From Eucommia ulmoides (Eukaryota > Streptophyta > Magnoliopsida > Garryales > Eucommiaceae): a DNA stretch of 64,000 nt. Shown here piece by piece: positions 23,754-35,140 of the stretch; position 1 is the stretch's first letter; each line of letters begins with the position of its first letter. A model generated the notes under the pieces. It did not search any database. It was not told where the DNA came from and was given only the letters and a program-made list of their open reading frames with translations. Position numbers and translations under genes: made by a program. The stretch lies in assembly GCA_016647705.1 (NCBI GenBank), contig CM028335.1, forward strand, positions 9,624,905 to 9,688,904, written 5' to 3'.

Positions 23754-24867
23754 ATGGAAACCAACCCTAAGGAATGCAAGGCGATTAAGTTGAGGAGCGG
23801 AAGAGAAGTGGAGGTGAGCAAGCCTATGGAAACCGAGCCGGGAGTGAGTCTTGAGTTTCATCATGATGAACCAAGAACAAGTGCAGAGGAGGAAGTTGAA
23901 GTAAAAATCGATGAAAGAAAGAAGAAGCCGAGTGAAGACTTGAATGAGGATAAGAACCAAGAGAAAGTCGAGGAGAGAATAAGAGATGAAAGGTTGATGC
24001 CGGGGCAAGTAACATTTTCAGAGAATCCACCGATTCTAGTAACCCTATTGCCATATCATCAAAGATTCCAAAAGAGGAAGTTGGATGCCCAATTTGAAAA
24101 AGTTCTTGAAATTTTTAAGAAAATCCATATCAACATTCCTTTTGCGCATTCATTGGAGAAAATGCCCAACTATAGCAAGTTCTTGAAGGACATTATGACA
24201 AAGAAGAGGAAGTTGGAGGAGTACGAAACGGTAAAACTAACGGAGGAGTGTAGTGTAATACTACAAAGGAAGTTGCCTATCAAATTGAAGGATCCGGGTA
24301 GTTTCACAATTCTGTGTACTATTGGAAAATCTCATTTTGATAAGGCTCTTTGTGATCTTGGGGCGAGTATTAATTTGATGCCTTCTTCCATTTATCGAAA
24401 GTTAGGACTTGGGAGTGCAAAGTCGACAACGATCTCTCTTCAAATGGAGGATCGTTTGTTAACCTATCCAAAAGGTATCACTGAGGATGTGCTAGTGAAG
24501 GTAGACAAATTCATATTTCCGGTGGATTTTGTTGTGCTAGAAATAGAAGAAGATAGAGAAATCCCGATCATCCCTTGCAACGAGAAAGGCCTTAATTGAT
24601 GTGCATAATGGAAATATGACGTTAAGAGTGAATGATAAAGAGATAAGGTTCAACATTTTTAAAACTATGAACTTTTCGGATGAACTTCCCAATTGCAATC
24701 GAGTTGATGTTGTGGACTCTTGCGTGAGAGAGTTCTTTCTTGCAAATATGGAGATAGATTCCTTAGAGCATACTCTCACAAATTCTTTATCTATGGGGGA
24801 TCTCGGTAAAGAAGGCTCTACCACGGAACTTGATGTTGTGAACTACGTGCTGACTTTAGATGCTTAA
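23754..24867 (+). pseudogene. Aspartic protease region of the Athila-like element (frameshifted)
   Basis: The 281-codon frame 23754-24599 begins with an acidic and Lys-rich linker (about residues 1-100), then a conserved region leading to the protease. The active-site word is ALCDLGASINLMP (about residue 198), the D-L-G-A form seen in Athila and related plant gypsy proteases. Near 24570-24600 the normal ILGRPFLAT-like flap region is lost by a frameshift; the continuation (LIDVHNGNMTLRVND...) lies in the next frame at 24601-24867. It would have cleaved the Gag-Pol polyprotein. It cannot be made as one protein today. Confidence 0.85.
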
Positions 24868-25179
24868 TCTAAAGACATAAAGGATCCTATTTATGTGGCA
24901 GAGATTGAAGAAGTTGAAAACTCTCCCGAGAAATCAAATCCGCCTCACGGTGGATTATTACTCAAGCAATTACCGGAACATCTTCGGTATATCTTTTTGA
25001 GAGAGAATTCGACCAATCCGGTTATAATTTCATCATCTTTGATGGAAGAAAAGGAGAACAAGTTGCTGAGAATCTTGAAGAGGCACTGATCCACTTTTGC
25101 TTGGTCTATATCGGATATCAAATGAATTAGCCCTTCGGTTTGCATGCATAAGATTTTGATGGAGGATGCGTTCAAACCC

Positions 25180-26481
25180 TCCATTAAACATCAATGGCGG
25201 CTAAATCCAGCTATGAAAGAAGTGGTGAGAGCAGAGGTGTTGAAGCTCTTGAATGCGAGAATTATATAAGCTATATTCGATAGTGAGTGGGTTAGCCCGG
25301 TGCAAGTGGTGCCCAAGAAAGGAGGTATGACGGTAGTGAAGAATGATAAGGATGACCTTATTCCTACACGGACCATCACAGGATGGCGTGTGTGCATTGA
25401 TTATAGAAGATTAAATAAGGGGACGATGAATGATCATTTTCCTCTCCCTTTCATTGACCAAATGCTAGATCGATTAGCCGGATATGAGTACTATTGCTTT
25501 CTTGACGGCTATTCAGGTTACAATCAAATAGCCATTGCACTAGAGGACCAAGAAAAGACTACTTTCACATGCCTGTATGGGACGTTTGCTTATAGACATA
25601 TGTCGTTTGGCCTTTGCAATGCACCGACAACTTTTCAACGGTGTATGATGGCAATATTTTCTGATATGGTGGAAGAGAAAATGGAAATCTTCATGGATGA
25701 CTTCTCAGTCTTTGGGTCGTCTTTTGATCACTGTCTATACAATTTGGCGCTTGTTCTTGACCGATGTGAGGAGAAGAATTTAGTTCTTAATTGGGAGAAG
25801 TGCCACTTTATAGTTAAAGAGGGGATTGTCTTGGGTCATCGAGTCTCTTCCAAGGCGCTTGAGGTGGACCGAGCAAAGATTGAAACGATTGAGAAACTTT
25901 CGCCACCGATTAATGTGAAAGGAGTTAGAAGTTTCTTGGGGCATGCCGAATTTTACCGGTGCTTTATTAAGGACTTCTCGAAGACGATGAAGCCGTTATG
26001 TCACCTTCTTGAAAAGGATACTTCATTTGAATTCAATAAGGCTTGCATGGAGGCTTTTAAGGCGATAAAGGAGAAGTTGATCACGGCTCCAATAATGGTC
26101 GCTCCGGACTGGAAAATACCATTTGAGATTATGTACGATGCGAGTGACTATGTCCTTGGCGCGGTGTTAGGCCAGCAGAAGGAGAAGATCTTCCGCTCAA
26201 TCTATTATGCAAGTAAGACATTGAATGATGCCCAGGAGAATTACACCACGACTGAGAAAGAAATGCTAGCTGTTGTTTTTGCTTGTAATAAGTTCCAGTC
26301 TTATATCATTGGGTCAAAAGTGATCGTCTACACGAATCACGCGGCTATCTGGTACTTATTTGCAAAGAAATATGCTAAGCCGAGATTGATAAGGTGGATT
26401 CTTTTATTGCAAGAGTTTGATGCTGAAATAAGGGATAAAAGGGGAGTGAGAACGTTGTTGCCGACCATTTGTCAAGGTTGA
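25180..26481 (+). pseudogene. pol: Reverse transcriptase and RNase H of the Athila-like element
   Basis: The 393-codon open frame 25300-26481 holds most of the RT and RNase H. Motifs in order: [50 protein letters not shown], the catalytic [10 protein letters not shown] (about residue 130) and GHRVSS. The RNase H part has [14 protein letters not shown], then [14 protein letters not shown]. The position that normally reads YTDHAAL has Asn for the catalytic Asp (VYTNHAA). RT fingers upstream (25180-25299) lie in the same frame beyond a stop. The C-terminal end shifts frame near 26440-26480. RT copies the element RNA to DNA in the particle. Confidence 0.92.
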
Positions 26482-27840
26482 TTCAAGAAGACGTTGGTGA
26501 GGAGTCTAGAATCATGGAAGTGTTCCTTGACGAACAACTATTTTCAGTTGAAAATGCACTTCCTTGGTATGCGGACATTGTGAACTATCTTGCATATGAT
26601 GTGTTACCACCTAATTTGACTAGAGCACAGAGGAAGAAATTTCTTTTTGATGCAAAGTATTATCTGTGGGACGAGCCATTGCTATTCAAGAAATGTGCTG
26701 ATCAGGTGATCCAGAGATGTGTTCCGGAGGAGAAAATGGCTAGTATTCTCTACCATTGCCATTCATCACCTTGTGGCGGCCATTTTGGTGAGACTCAGAC
26801 AGCATCGAAAGTACTTCAATCAGGTTTTTACTGGCCCTCTTTATTTAAAGATTTGTACACGTTTGTGAAAACTTGTGATAGATGTCAAAGGGTTAGTAAC
26901 ATATCGAGAATGCATGAATTGTCATTAATGTTTATTTTTGAGCTTGAGTTGTTTGATGTGTGGGCATAGATTTTATGGGGCCATTTTCTCCGTCATTTGG
27001 TAAAGAATATATTCTGTTAGTGGTGGATTATGTGTCCAAATGGGTCGAGGCCGTGGCAACACCTACCAATGATGCTAAAGTGATTTTAAAATTCCTTCAA
27101 CAAAATGTCATGACAAGGTTTGGGATACCTCGAGCCTTAATCAATGATGAAGGAACTCACTTTTGTAACAAAATGCTTAGTGCTTTGTTGGCAAAATATG
27201 GGATTAGACACAAGGTGGCGTTACTATACCACCCACAGACAAATGGCCAAGCTGAAATTTCAAACCGAGAAATCAAGCTAATTCTAGAGAAAATGGTTCA
27301 TACTAATCGCAAGGATTGGGCGGTGAAGCTTGACGATGTTTTATGGGCGTACCGCACGGCTTTTAAGACACCGATCGGCATGTCTCCGTATCGATTGGTG
27401 TTTGGGAAAACATGTCATTTGCCTGTTGAATTGGAGCACCGTGATTCTGGGCGATTAAGAAACTCAACTTTGACCTAAAGGCTTTTGGTGCGCAACGTCT
27501 CCTCCAATTGAATGAAATGGAGAAATTCTGGCACGAGTCTTATGAGAAGGCCAAGATTTATAAAGATAAAACGAAAAGGTGGCATGATAAAATGATAGTT
27601 CGGAGGGAGTTTAGTACGGGCCAACAAGTTCTGTTGTTTAACTCAAGGTTGAGACTCTTTCCCGGAAAGTTGAAGTCCCAGTGGTCTGGACTATTCTGGA
27701 TCAAGCATATTTATCCATTTGGTGTTATCGAGTTAGAAGGCGAAAACGGACGAACTTTTTGAGTCAACAGAGAGCGGATCAAGTACTACTTCAAGGATGA
27801 AGAGCGAGTTGTGGAGAACATCTCCCTCGTTGAAGAATAA
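26469..27840 (+). pseudogene. pol: Integrase of the Athila-like element (three frames)
   Basis: Frame 26469-26969 carries the linker and the HHCC zinc-binding domain (CHSSPCGGHFGETQT ... CDRCQR). A frameshift near 26960 leads into 26960-27478 with the DDE core: first Asp in GIDFMGP, second in [10 protein letters not shown], Glu in [11 protein letters not shown], then the usual [12 protein letters not shown] and SPYRLVFGK. Another shift near 27440 leads into 27508-27762, the C-terminal domain with RREFSTGQQVLLFNSRLRLFPGKLKSQWSG, and the last part runs to the stop at 27838. All catalytic residues are present, but two frameshifts and an internal stop prevent production. Integrase would insert the DNA copy into the host genome. 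Confidence 0.9.
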
Positions 27841-28109
27841 AGCCGGAATTTATTCACGTACAGCTAGGGACGTAAAACCAAGCAACATCTTTTGATATGT
27901 CATCAAGGGTAACGAACATTCCCAACTTTTGTATAAATTATTTTTTGGAGATCGTATTGATCTCGAAATATTATTTTTGTGGTAAATTGATGAGGCTAGA
28001 TACTTAGGGTTGAATTACATGCTAAAAATCGTTTGAGGAACGAAGTGAAAGCAAGATGTGTAGAGCAAAAATGTGAAAACATGAAGGAATTCAGCCAAAG
28101 TCCATACTG

Positions 28110-28372
28110 GCGTAACTTCGCCTAGGCGGAAAAACCACTACCTAGGCAGAAATAGGAAAAAAAGGCTGAGTTTCTACACTGCCGTAACTTCGCCTAGGCG
28201 GAAAAATCACCGCTTAGGCGGATTTACTACAGAATCAAGGGTTTCACACTGACAAAAATTCGCCTGGGCGGAAAAACCACCGCCTAGGCGAATTAACATC
28301 AAAAAGTTTTTTTAAAAAACAAAAAGCGCTACTTCGCCTAAGCGGAAAAACCTACGCCTAGGCGAATTCACG
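28110..28372 (+). repeat. Internal array of CGCCTAGGCG modules
   Basis: Four modules (starting near 28116, 28188, 28258 and 28331), each a pair of palindromes as in the LTR but separated by GAAAAACCAC-like spacers, in a different context from the LTR units. It lies between integrase and the third ORF, before a leader-like region. Confidence 0.8.
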
Positions 28373-29034
28373 ACAACCCTGTTTTAAATCGCAGTATTCC
28401 TCTTCGCAAACGGCACTTCTCTCCTAAAATTTTCAAGAACCTCTCAACTTCACCATCCCAAATCCTTTTATCCCTTTAAAAATTCATTCTACATTGCGAA
28501 AAACTTGGAATTTCACCAAGAATCTTCATCCAAACGTTGGATTCCTCTTTCCATTTTCGAAAATCTAGGGTTCAAGCGGTGAACAGTGCAAAATCGCTAT
28601 CTTCAAGTGATTTGACCGAAATATTTCAACAAGTAATTATCAATGATTCTATTTTTCATTAAATTGTTGAAATCTATGCTTCATTTTCTCATTTATTTCA
28701 AAAATCCTTGGATTTGGCTAGAACCCTAAACCCCTTTAAACCCTAGGATTGCGTTTTTCATGCTATTAGGGATTTAGGAATGATTTTTGGTAAAACTTAT
28801 CATGTTTATGTGTAGATATACAATGGGAATCGTTTATCTTAGGCTACATTGCGAAAAAAAATGTGATTTGGTTTTGGTTGGTAGGATATCTTGTGAAATT
28901 TGTTTTGTTTGATTTTGGTTGTCATGTGTTTGTTAAAAAGGGCATTGTGTGTTCGCTGACAAGGATTTGAATTGTGTCTTCTATTGTTATTGTTGTGTCT
29001 TGTGTTGTGATTGTGATTATGATTTATAGGCAAA

Positions 29035-30136
29035 ATGGCAAAGTGTCGAGCATCTAAGCAACCATAAACAGATGAATCTTCGGCTGCCTCGGATTACAAC
29101 TCCCTAAAATTCGTTTCCAAGCAAGCCGAGGACCATTTCAATAAACATGAAAGTGGGCGTCCCGGCATTCGCCAAAGGGGGTTCGGACCTTTGCAAGAAT
29201 TGCCTGACGAATTCAGGACCATCATTTAATGTCGAAAATAGGAACAGTTCTGCACTTCACCATCACCAGAGGAGTTGGCCCTGGTACGCGAGTTCTACGC
29301 GAACATTACCGAGGCAACTGGCTTTCAGACAAAAGTCCGAAACATCCCAATTATGTTTAGTGCGGACCACTTCAATGAGTTGCTTGGTTTGACGGGGCCG
29401 AAAGCCTCGCGAGATTTATCCGATGCTGCCACACCAACGATGAGTGTTGTCATTCAGGCCCTGACTATGGGTAACGTCCAATGGAAAAACACATGGTAGG
29501 GTCAGGCCATCTTTAAGGCGCGGTTTCTGAAACCAATCCCGAAGATATGGCATCAGTTCATCTGCGACAATTTGCTCCCCACCTCCTACGTTTCGGATGT
29601 TTCCAAGGAACGAGTTTTTATGCTATATGGCATCCATAGAGAGACCCTCGTCAATGTCGATTGGCACATCTACTCTTCAATAATTCACACTGCCAGGACG
29701 ACGAAGGGTGGCCTTCCTTTTCCCTCCTTCCTAACCGCTCTATTTCTACGTGTCGGAGTTCGTGTCACGTCAACAAGCCCCTTTCTACCTAAAAAGCCGC
29801 TCGATCTTTCAATGATTAACAGATTGTGGAATGGAGGACTAGCTGAGGGAGAAGAGGGTCCTGACGAGGAAGAAGTTGGCCCTTCAGAGCCACCAACGCC
29901 CACAACCCGCCGACCACCTAACCCAGATTTCGCGAGATATCCGTAGTCTCCAATTCGACATGAGCCAGCTCCAAACTAATTTTTCTCGAATGGAGAGCTA
30001 CATGGATAACTATATTCAGCAGCAAGATCAAAATCAAAGGGTTTTATTTGAGCACCTCGGAATCTACATGAAGCGTTATACGCCCGTGCCGCCTTTCGAG
30101 ACTGATGAGCCGCAACCACCATCTCCTCCCCAATGA
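29035..30136 (+). pseudogene. Third ORF of the Athila-like element, putative plant transposon protein
   Basis: From ATG 29035, in-frame stops near 29065, 29227, 29239 and 29497 break one reading frame. It reads LALVREFYANITEA, FSADHFNELLGLTGP, IWHQFICDNLLPTSYVSDVSKERVFMLYGI in short conserved blocks, and GGLPFPSFLTALFLRVGV. This pattern matches the domain known as 'putative plant transposon protein', found in the 3' ORF of Athila-type elements, at the position of the so-called envelope-like ORF. A frameshift near 29900 moves the C-terminal part (29876-30136) to another frame; that part has a Gln-rich predicted coiled coil around FDMSQLQTNFSRMESYMDN. I see no signal peptide or clear membrane segment. 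The function is unknown. The family call is by memory of the pattern, not a search. Confidence 0.6.
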
Positions 30137-31814
30137 ACGGTAGGAGATTAGACTTGTATGTCTTCCCTCTTAGGTATGTGTCCGACCTAGTTTTCAATAC
30201 TTAGATTTCTATTTTGTTATTGGGTTTGCTGCCTAGGCAGTGAGGACACTGCCTCGTTCAAGTTTGGGGGTATATGACATGCAAGCATGTAGTTTTTTTT
30301 TGTTTTTTTTTTGGGATATGAAGGATGAAATTTTTTTGATGTGAATGGGAAAAAAATCTTTTTGTGAACAAATTTTTTGCTTATAATGGTATTAATGTTT
30401 AAATTTCGTAAATTTTGAAATTCTTTTTGTTATGCATGTGTAATGATTAGTTATGCATGTGTAAGGTTCATTAGCATAAGTAATGTTAGTTTGTAGAATT
30501 AGAGTAGATATGTTAATGAATGTAGTTGTATGTGCATGCTGAGTTTTTTAGTTCATCCGAACCATGTCCCGATGATGAAAATTATTCCCTAAATTGCATA
30601 TTGAGGTCGGGGGTAATGCCATTAACGTGTGTTTTGTGTGCTTAGCATGTCGATTAGGTAAAAATTATTTTGATCCTAAATCGCACGATCGCATAAACTT
30701 ATTGTATAATTAGTTGAACGATTTGACGCCGATTATTTAGTAATAAGTACATGACAGAAATGAGGAATCTAGAACTTGATTGGGGGAGGCTTGAGGCGAA
30801 ATTATAGGTAAGGTAATTTCGGAGGAATGATATAGGCCTTCATTTTTATCGCTTGAACCGTTTGAAACTAACCTGAAAATTTATTCCCTCATTCTCCTGT
30901 CGAAACCATAAATTTTTCAATTCTGAACTTGTTTCTATACTTTAACCAAGTAAATCTTTCAAAACCATTGTCGTAGAATAAAAGTAAAAATTGAGTGAAA
31001 TCAAGTAGCATTAGATTATGCTAACTTGAAACGGGCAATTGGGGTTTTAGTTTAAATATTTTTGGTTAAGTATAAGCATATTCACTTGTCAATCCTTTAA
31101 TTGTATTTACATGCCCTTAAAATTTTACAAAATTGAATAAGTTTGGGGGTATGTGTGTAAAAAAAAAAAACAAAAAAAAAACACTATGTGAATATAGTGT
31201 TTAATTTCGGTTGTTGTGACAAGTGAATACAAGTTTACGTAATCTTGTTCAGGGTTATTTCTTCAAAGATAGGGGCTTACGAGAGAGATATAGCGACAAG
31301 CGTTTGTGCCTCTAGTATCGTTAAAATTTTAACGAGTTTCTATTTCTACGATACCCTTGGTCATTCTCCAAAGCCAAACGAAGCCCTATTGATCTCGGTG
31401 AATGTCCAAACCTACATTAGTGGATAGTTGAGCCCATTCAAGCATATGGTTTTCCTGAATGTTTTAACATGTTTAAGTCATGACCTTATTCATTGAATAA
31501 TCCAATCCGGTGTTTGATTAGTTATACATCCGAGTTCTCACACACACACACATTTCAATTGGATCTAAAATGATTTTAACTGATATTGAGTGTTGAAATT
31601 CTGGAACACCACGTGGGGTGTGTTATTCCTTAACCGGATCTAATTACGGGTTGTTGAGGGAAGAACCACATGGTCTCTTTGTTTGAACTTAAATCTCATA
31701 GGTGTGTACTTCTAATTTGTTAATGATTACTTATTTTTAGTTTAGAAATTAGTTAATTAGTGTAGTTAGTGTTATTTAGTATTAGGGTGTTTTGCTCGAG
31801 GATTAGCAAAATTT
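30137..31814 (+). other. 3' untranslated internal region of the Athila-like element
   Basis: No coding sequence. Contains the extra polypurine-like words at 30259 and 31141 and a CA microsatellite near 31541. The open frame 31245-31427 has no recognisable motif. Confidence 0.6.
30259..30273 (+). promoter_or_regulatory. First polypurine-tract-like CAAGTTTGGGGGTAT
   Basis: Identical 15-bp word to the one just before the 3' LTR (31815-31829), here about 120 bp after the third ORF and about 1.56 kb before the LTR. A third, shorter copy is at 31141-31152. Confidence 0.6.
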
Positions 31815-31830
31815 CAAGTTTGGGGGTATT
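31815..31830 (+). promoter_or_regulatory. Polypurine tract before the 3' LTR
   Basis: CAAGTTTGGGGGTATT ends directly at the TG of the 3' LTR. Position and G run mark it as the plus-strand primer site, though the tract is short and interrupted by pyrimidines. Confidence 0.65.
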
Positions 31831-33481
31831 TGATAGGTTTAAAATACCTATCTAATTCTAAACCGAATTTGCCAGTTTTCGAGTATTTTATTAAAGTTTT
31901 AATATCTTTTTAGCTATTTTTATAAGTCAGGAGTAGGGATGTAAACAATCGGCAAACTGAGCGAAATGGTGAAAAAAATAGTAGCCAAAAGATAAAAAAT
32001 AGAGGTTTCAAATAACAACGCAAATCCGCCTAGGTGAAATTTCCACCGCCTAGGCGAAAATCCGTCAGAAGGATAAAATGCTGAAATGTTGAAATCTGCC
32101 TAGGCGAAGTTTCCACTGCCTAGGCAGTTCCGTCAAAATGTTGAAAAGCTGAAATGTTGAAACCTGCCTAGGTGAAGTTTCTACCGCCTAAGCGAAAATC
32201 CATCAGAAGGTTGAAAGTGCTGAAAAGTTGAAATCCGCCTAGGCGAAGTTTCCACCATCTAGGCAGAATTCCGTTAGAATGCTGGACGTGCTGAACTGCT
32301 GGAAGTGCTGAATTGCTGAAATCTGCCTAGGTGAAGTTTCTACCGCCTAGGCGAAAATCTGTCAGAAAGAAAGAAGACAAAGAAGTTAGTCCTTCGCCTA
32401 GGCGAATAAACCATCACCTAGGTGGATTTCTAACCGACTTAAAATCCGCCTAGGCGAAGATTCTACCGCCTAGGCTCATTTCGCAGAACAAGCCAAAATA
32501 TCTGTTTAGATATTTTTGAAATCATTGGCCTATTTATACCCTTTTCCCACGTCTGAAAAAGGTTGTTGATGAACCCTAACCCTAGTAAAGGTTGTTGATG
32601 AACTCTAACCCTAGTAGAGATTTCTTAAGCTATATTTTGAAGATCAAGAAGGAGATTCATCATTCGGGTAAAGAAGAATCACTTGCGGATCGATCATTAG
32701 CGACAGTGGACCGTTTCACTTTCAGATTTGATCGTTCTTCTTTTGTTTTTATCTTTGTAATTATTTTTTCATATCTAAGAATGTTGAATCCCTCTTATGT
32801 TGTATGGTATATGGTTAAGATCTTATAGTATTAGTTAAATATTACTTAGGTGTAGTGGAAATCATGTAAATGTTACGTTGAATGAATTAATGTTACTCTA
32901 ACGTGTTGTTTGTCTAAATCCGATTGTGTTTACAATTATTCTTGATATTATGCCTGTATTGATAAACCGAGAATACGGGATTTGATACTCGGGAGAGGTA
33001 ACCTCGGATTCGGATTATGGTAAATGCAATGTGACGTTCTAACGACCCGGGAGGGCGTTAGAACATATGCAATCCATGACGTTAGCTTAAGACTCACGTG
33101 ACTTAGGGTCGTTAAGGCGTTGAGGGGGAGGTTGCGAAGGAGTTATCGATACAGAGATTGTCGAAATAGATAAAAACCGTTATAGCTAACTTAATGACAT
33201 CAATAATACATTATATGAAAGAAATCAATACCTAAGTAATTAGTGTAATTAAAACTAATCTAATAGTTGTCATTTATCTTAGTAGATTAAATAGAAAACA
33301 AACAAATTTTGATTAGTCGAGATAATATGAAACTATTTTAATCACAATACTCAACTGAATTACAAGTCTTTCCCAGTGGAACGATATCCAATCTTACAAG
33401 ATCTATTATATTAAAACTAGACCTCGTATACTTGCGAGTAGTCAATACCGCGAGGACGATGATGTAATCCTTGCGCGTATA
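31831..33481 (+). repeat. 3' LTR of the Athila-like element
   Basis: Aligns with 20561-22233. Differences include a tandem duplication of AAGGTTGTTGATGAACCCTA-type sequence near 32560-32613 and a loss of about 50 bp near 33126, where the 5' copy has the second ACTTGGGAGAGG context. The terminal dinucleotide reads TA instead of CA. Confidence 0.9.
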
Positions 33482-34377
33482 GAAATAGAGGGTGATGTTT
33501 GAGATTTGACGATGTTGATTAGACGATGTTATTGATTTGTGATTTGATGATGACGTTATTGATTTGACGATGCTATAGTATTTATATGCTTCGGCAGAGT
33601 GATGATTATCTGCTTCGACAGAGTAATGATATTGATTTGATAATGTTATTGATTTGACGATGACATAGTATTTATCCGCTTCGGCGGACTGATGGGTGTC
33701 CGTTAGGAAGGTAAATCCTATAGGTGGTACGGTACCGTTGCAACTCCCAATCGTAAGGTTAAAACGATTACTATGGCTAGCCAGTGTGTGTTGTGGTGGA
33801 GTGGTGGTTTGAGATGTGTGTTTGAAATGTGGCGTTTTACTTATATTGGGTGATTTATTATTTATTATGGTGATTGGTATGATTTTATACTAGATGGATT
33901 TGAATGGAACTTATTTATATCGCTTTATTTTCACTGCTTATATACTGGAGATTTTACGAGCTATGTGGTGTTTATATACCTACGCTTGATCCATTTAGAC
34001 GTTGTAGAATGATTTATTATTATAAAATATTTTTACTAAGAAGGCAGTACACTCATAGGTGGAGCAAATTTATGAGTTGGTCCTCTACTGGCACTAGTTA
34101 GAGTTATGCGTGTCATGCGATAGAGTCATATTGGAGTATTTTGAGACGAGCTGTCAGAGGTGAACCTAAGAGAGGTTCATGAGATTTATTTTGTTGTTCT
34201 TATTTTTGAGATGGGTGTGTCCCTATAGCACTAAATTTTGTATATGTTGTATAGATGATTTTATATTGTTTTATGTATATTGTCTTTTTATGAGTTAGTT
34301 TAACGGTCAGGTGATGTTATGTCGACATCACATCGGCCCCACGGTTATGAGTGTCCGGGGTGGGGAGTGACATTATC

Positions 34378-34530
34378 TGTTTCTATTTCTTCCCCATCTA
34401 AATCTAACATCATTTCTAGGTCACTTTTTGACAATCCAAAAAGTGTCATTAGATGTGAGTCGAAATCTAAGTCATCAATGTCACTAATGTAGACTACGGG
34501 GAATTTGCATTCCTATTAGTATTTGAATAT
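34378..34530 (-). pseudogene. Minus-strand coding remnant interrupted by the solo LTR
   Basis: Read on the minus strand, an acidic stretch SDIDDLDFDSHLMTLFGLSK, then SDLEMMLDLDGEEIETD, stays open up to the TTATC duplication. It continues on the other side of the solo LTR (before 18854) for a few codons to a stop. It therefore looks like the C-terminus of a gene carried by the Mutator-like element and broken by the LTR. I do not recognise the family. Confidence 0.35.
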
Positions 34531-34879
34531 TTTAATTGAAAAATAAAATAACAATACAAAATTATTTTATCATCAAATGATAAACAAAAAGTTAAGAAAT
34601 ATAATTATTTTTATTTTTAAATAGAGCTCAATCTCAAATTCAAATGAATATTAGCTAGAATAACAAGAAAAAAAATAAAAACATAAATTGGCCGATCGTG
34701 GGTTAAATGACATTTATACCCTTAAATATTCCAATACGGCTTATGTTAACACTATTCTAAAATTTAAAAGCGTTAATAGTGTAATTGTTTTTCCTTATCA
34801 ACTGCAATACCCAACAAGAGAAAGGCATACAATTTTTTCCCCTTATCAATTTACTTTTGCATTTTCGGGAAAAAAAAAT

Positions 34880-35140
34880 CAAGAAAGTAACGCAAAAATG
34901 TTTTGTGTTTCTTCTAAAAACGCAAAACACTTTTGCGTTTTTTTTTTTTTTAAACGATAAAAAATAACCATAATGTAATGCAGAAGTAATCTGTGTTTTT
35001 ACTAAAAATGCAGATTGCTTATGTGTTTTAAAGGGGAAAAATGCCAACCGTATGAACGCAGTTGTGATTTGCGTATTCAACCCTTTTTTTTTTTGCTTAA
35101 AAACACAGATTGCATCTATGTTTTTAGTAAAAATGCAAAT
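34880..35140. repeat. Hairpin-rich AAAACGCA repeats near the right end of the Mutator-like element
   Basis: Imperfect inverted repeats of AAAACGCA / TGCGTTTT type: around 34893-34943, 34978-35030 and 35094-35145. They correspond in reverse orientation to the perfect hairpin at 17781-17832 near the left end. Confidence 0.6.

Larger units (their letters stand above)
20561..33481 (+). mobile_element. Athila-like Ty3/gypsy LTR retrotransposon, complete but inactivated
   Basis: A 12.9-kb element with LTRs of 1673 and 1651 bp, a tRNA-Asp primer-binding site, gag, protease, RT-RNase H, integrase, a third ORF and a G-rich tract before the 3' LTR. The flanks AAAAT (20556-20560) and GAAAT (33482-33486) differ at one base and are taken as the target duplication. 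Stops and frameshifts disrupt every gene. The first 123 bp of the two LTRs differ at 3 positions, while the last 150 bp differ at about 13, so divergence is uneven. The protease word CDLGAS and RT word FMDDFSVFG are typical of the Athila lineage. It lies inside the solo LTR 18859-34372. Confidence 0.9.
18859..34372 (+). mobile_element. Solo gypsy LTR, split by the Athila-like element
   Basis: Starts TGTAAGACCTC at 18859 and ends GGGGAGTGACA at 34372. The 5-bp word TTATC flanks it exactly on both sides (18854-18858 and 34373-34377), so a full element inserted here and recombined to a solo LTR. Removing the insert at 20561-33481 and one copy of its duplication leaves about 2.59 kb, matching the 2584-bp LTR at 60483-63066, which is the same family in reverse orientation. 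The relative shares words on both sides of the insertion point. Confidence 0.8.
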
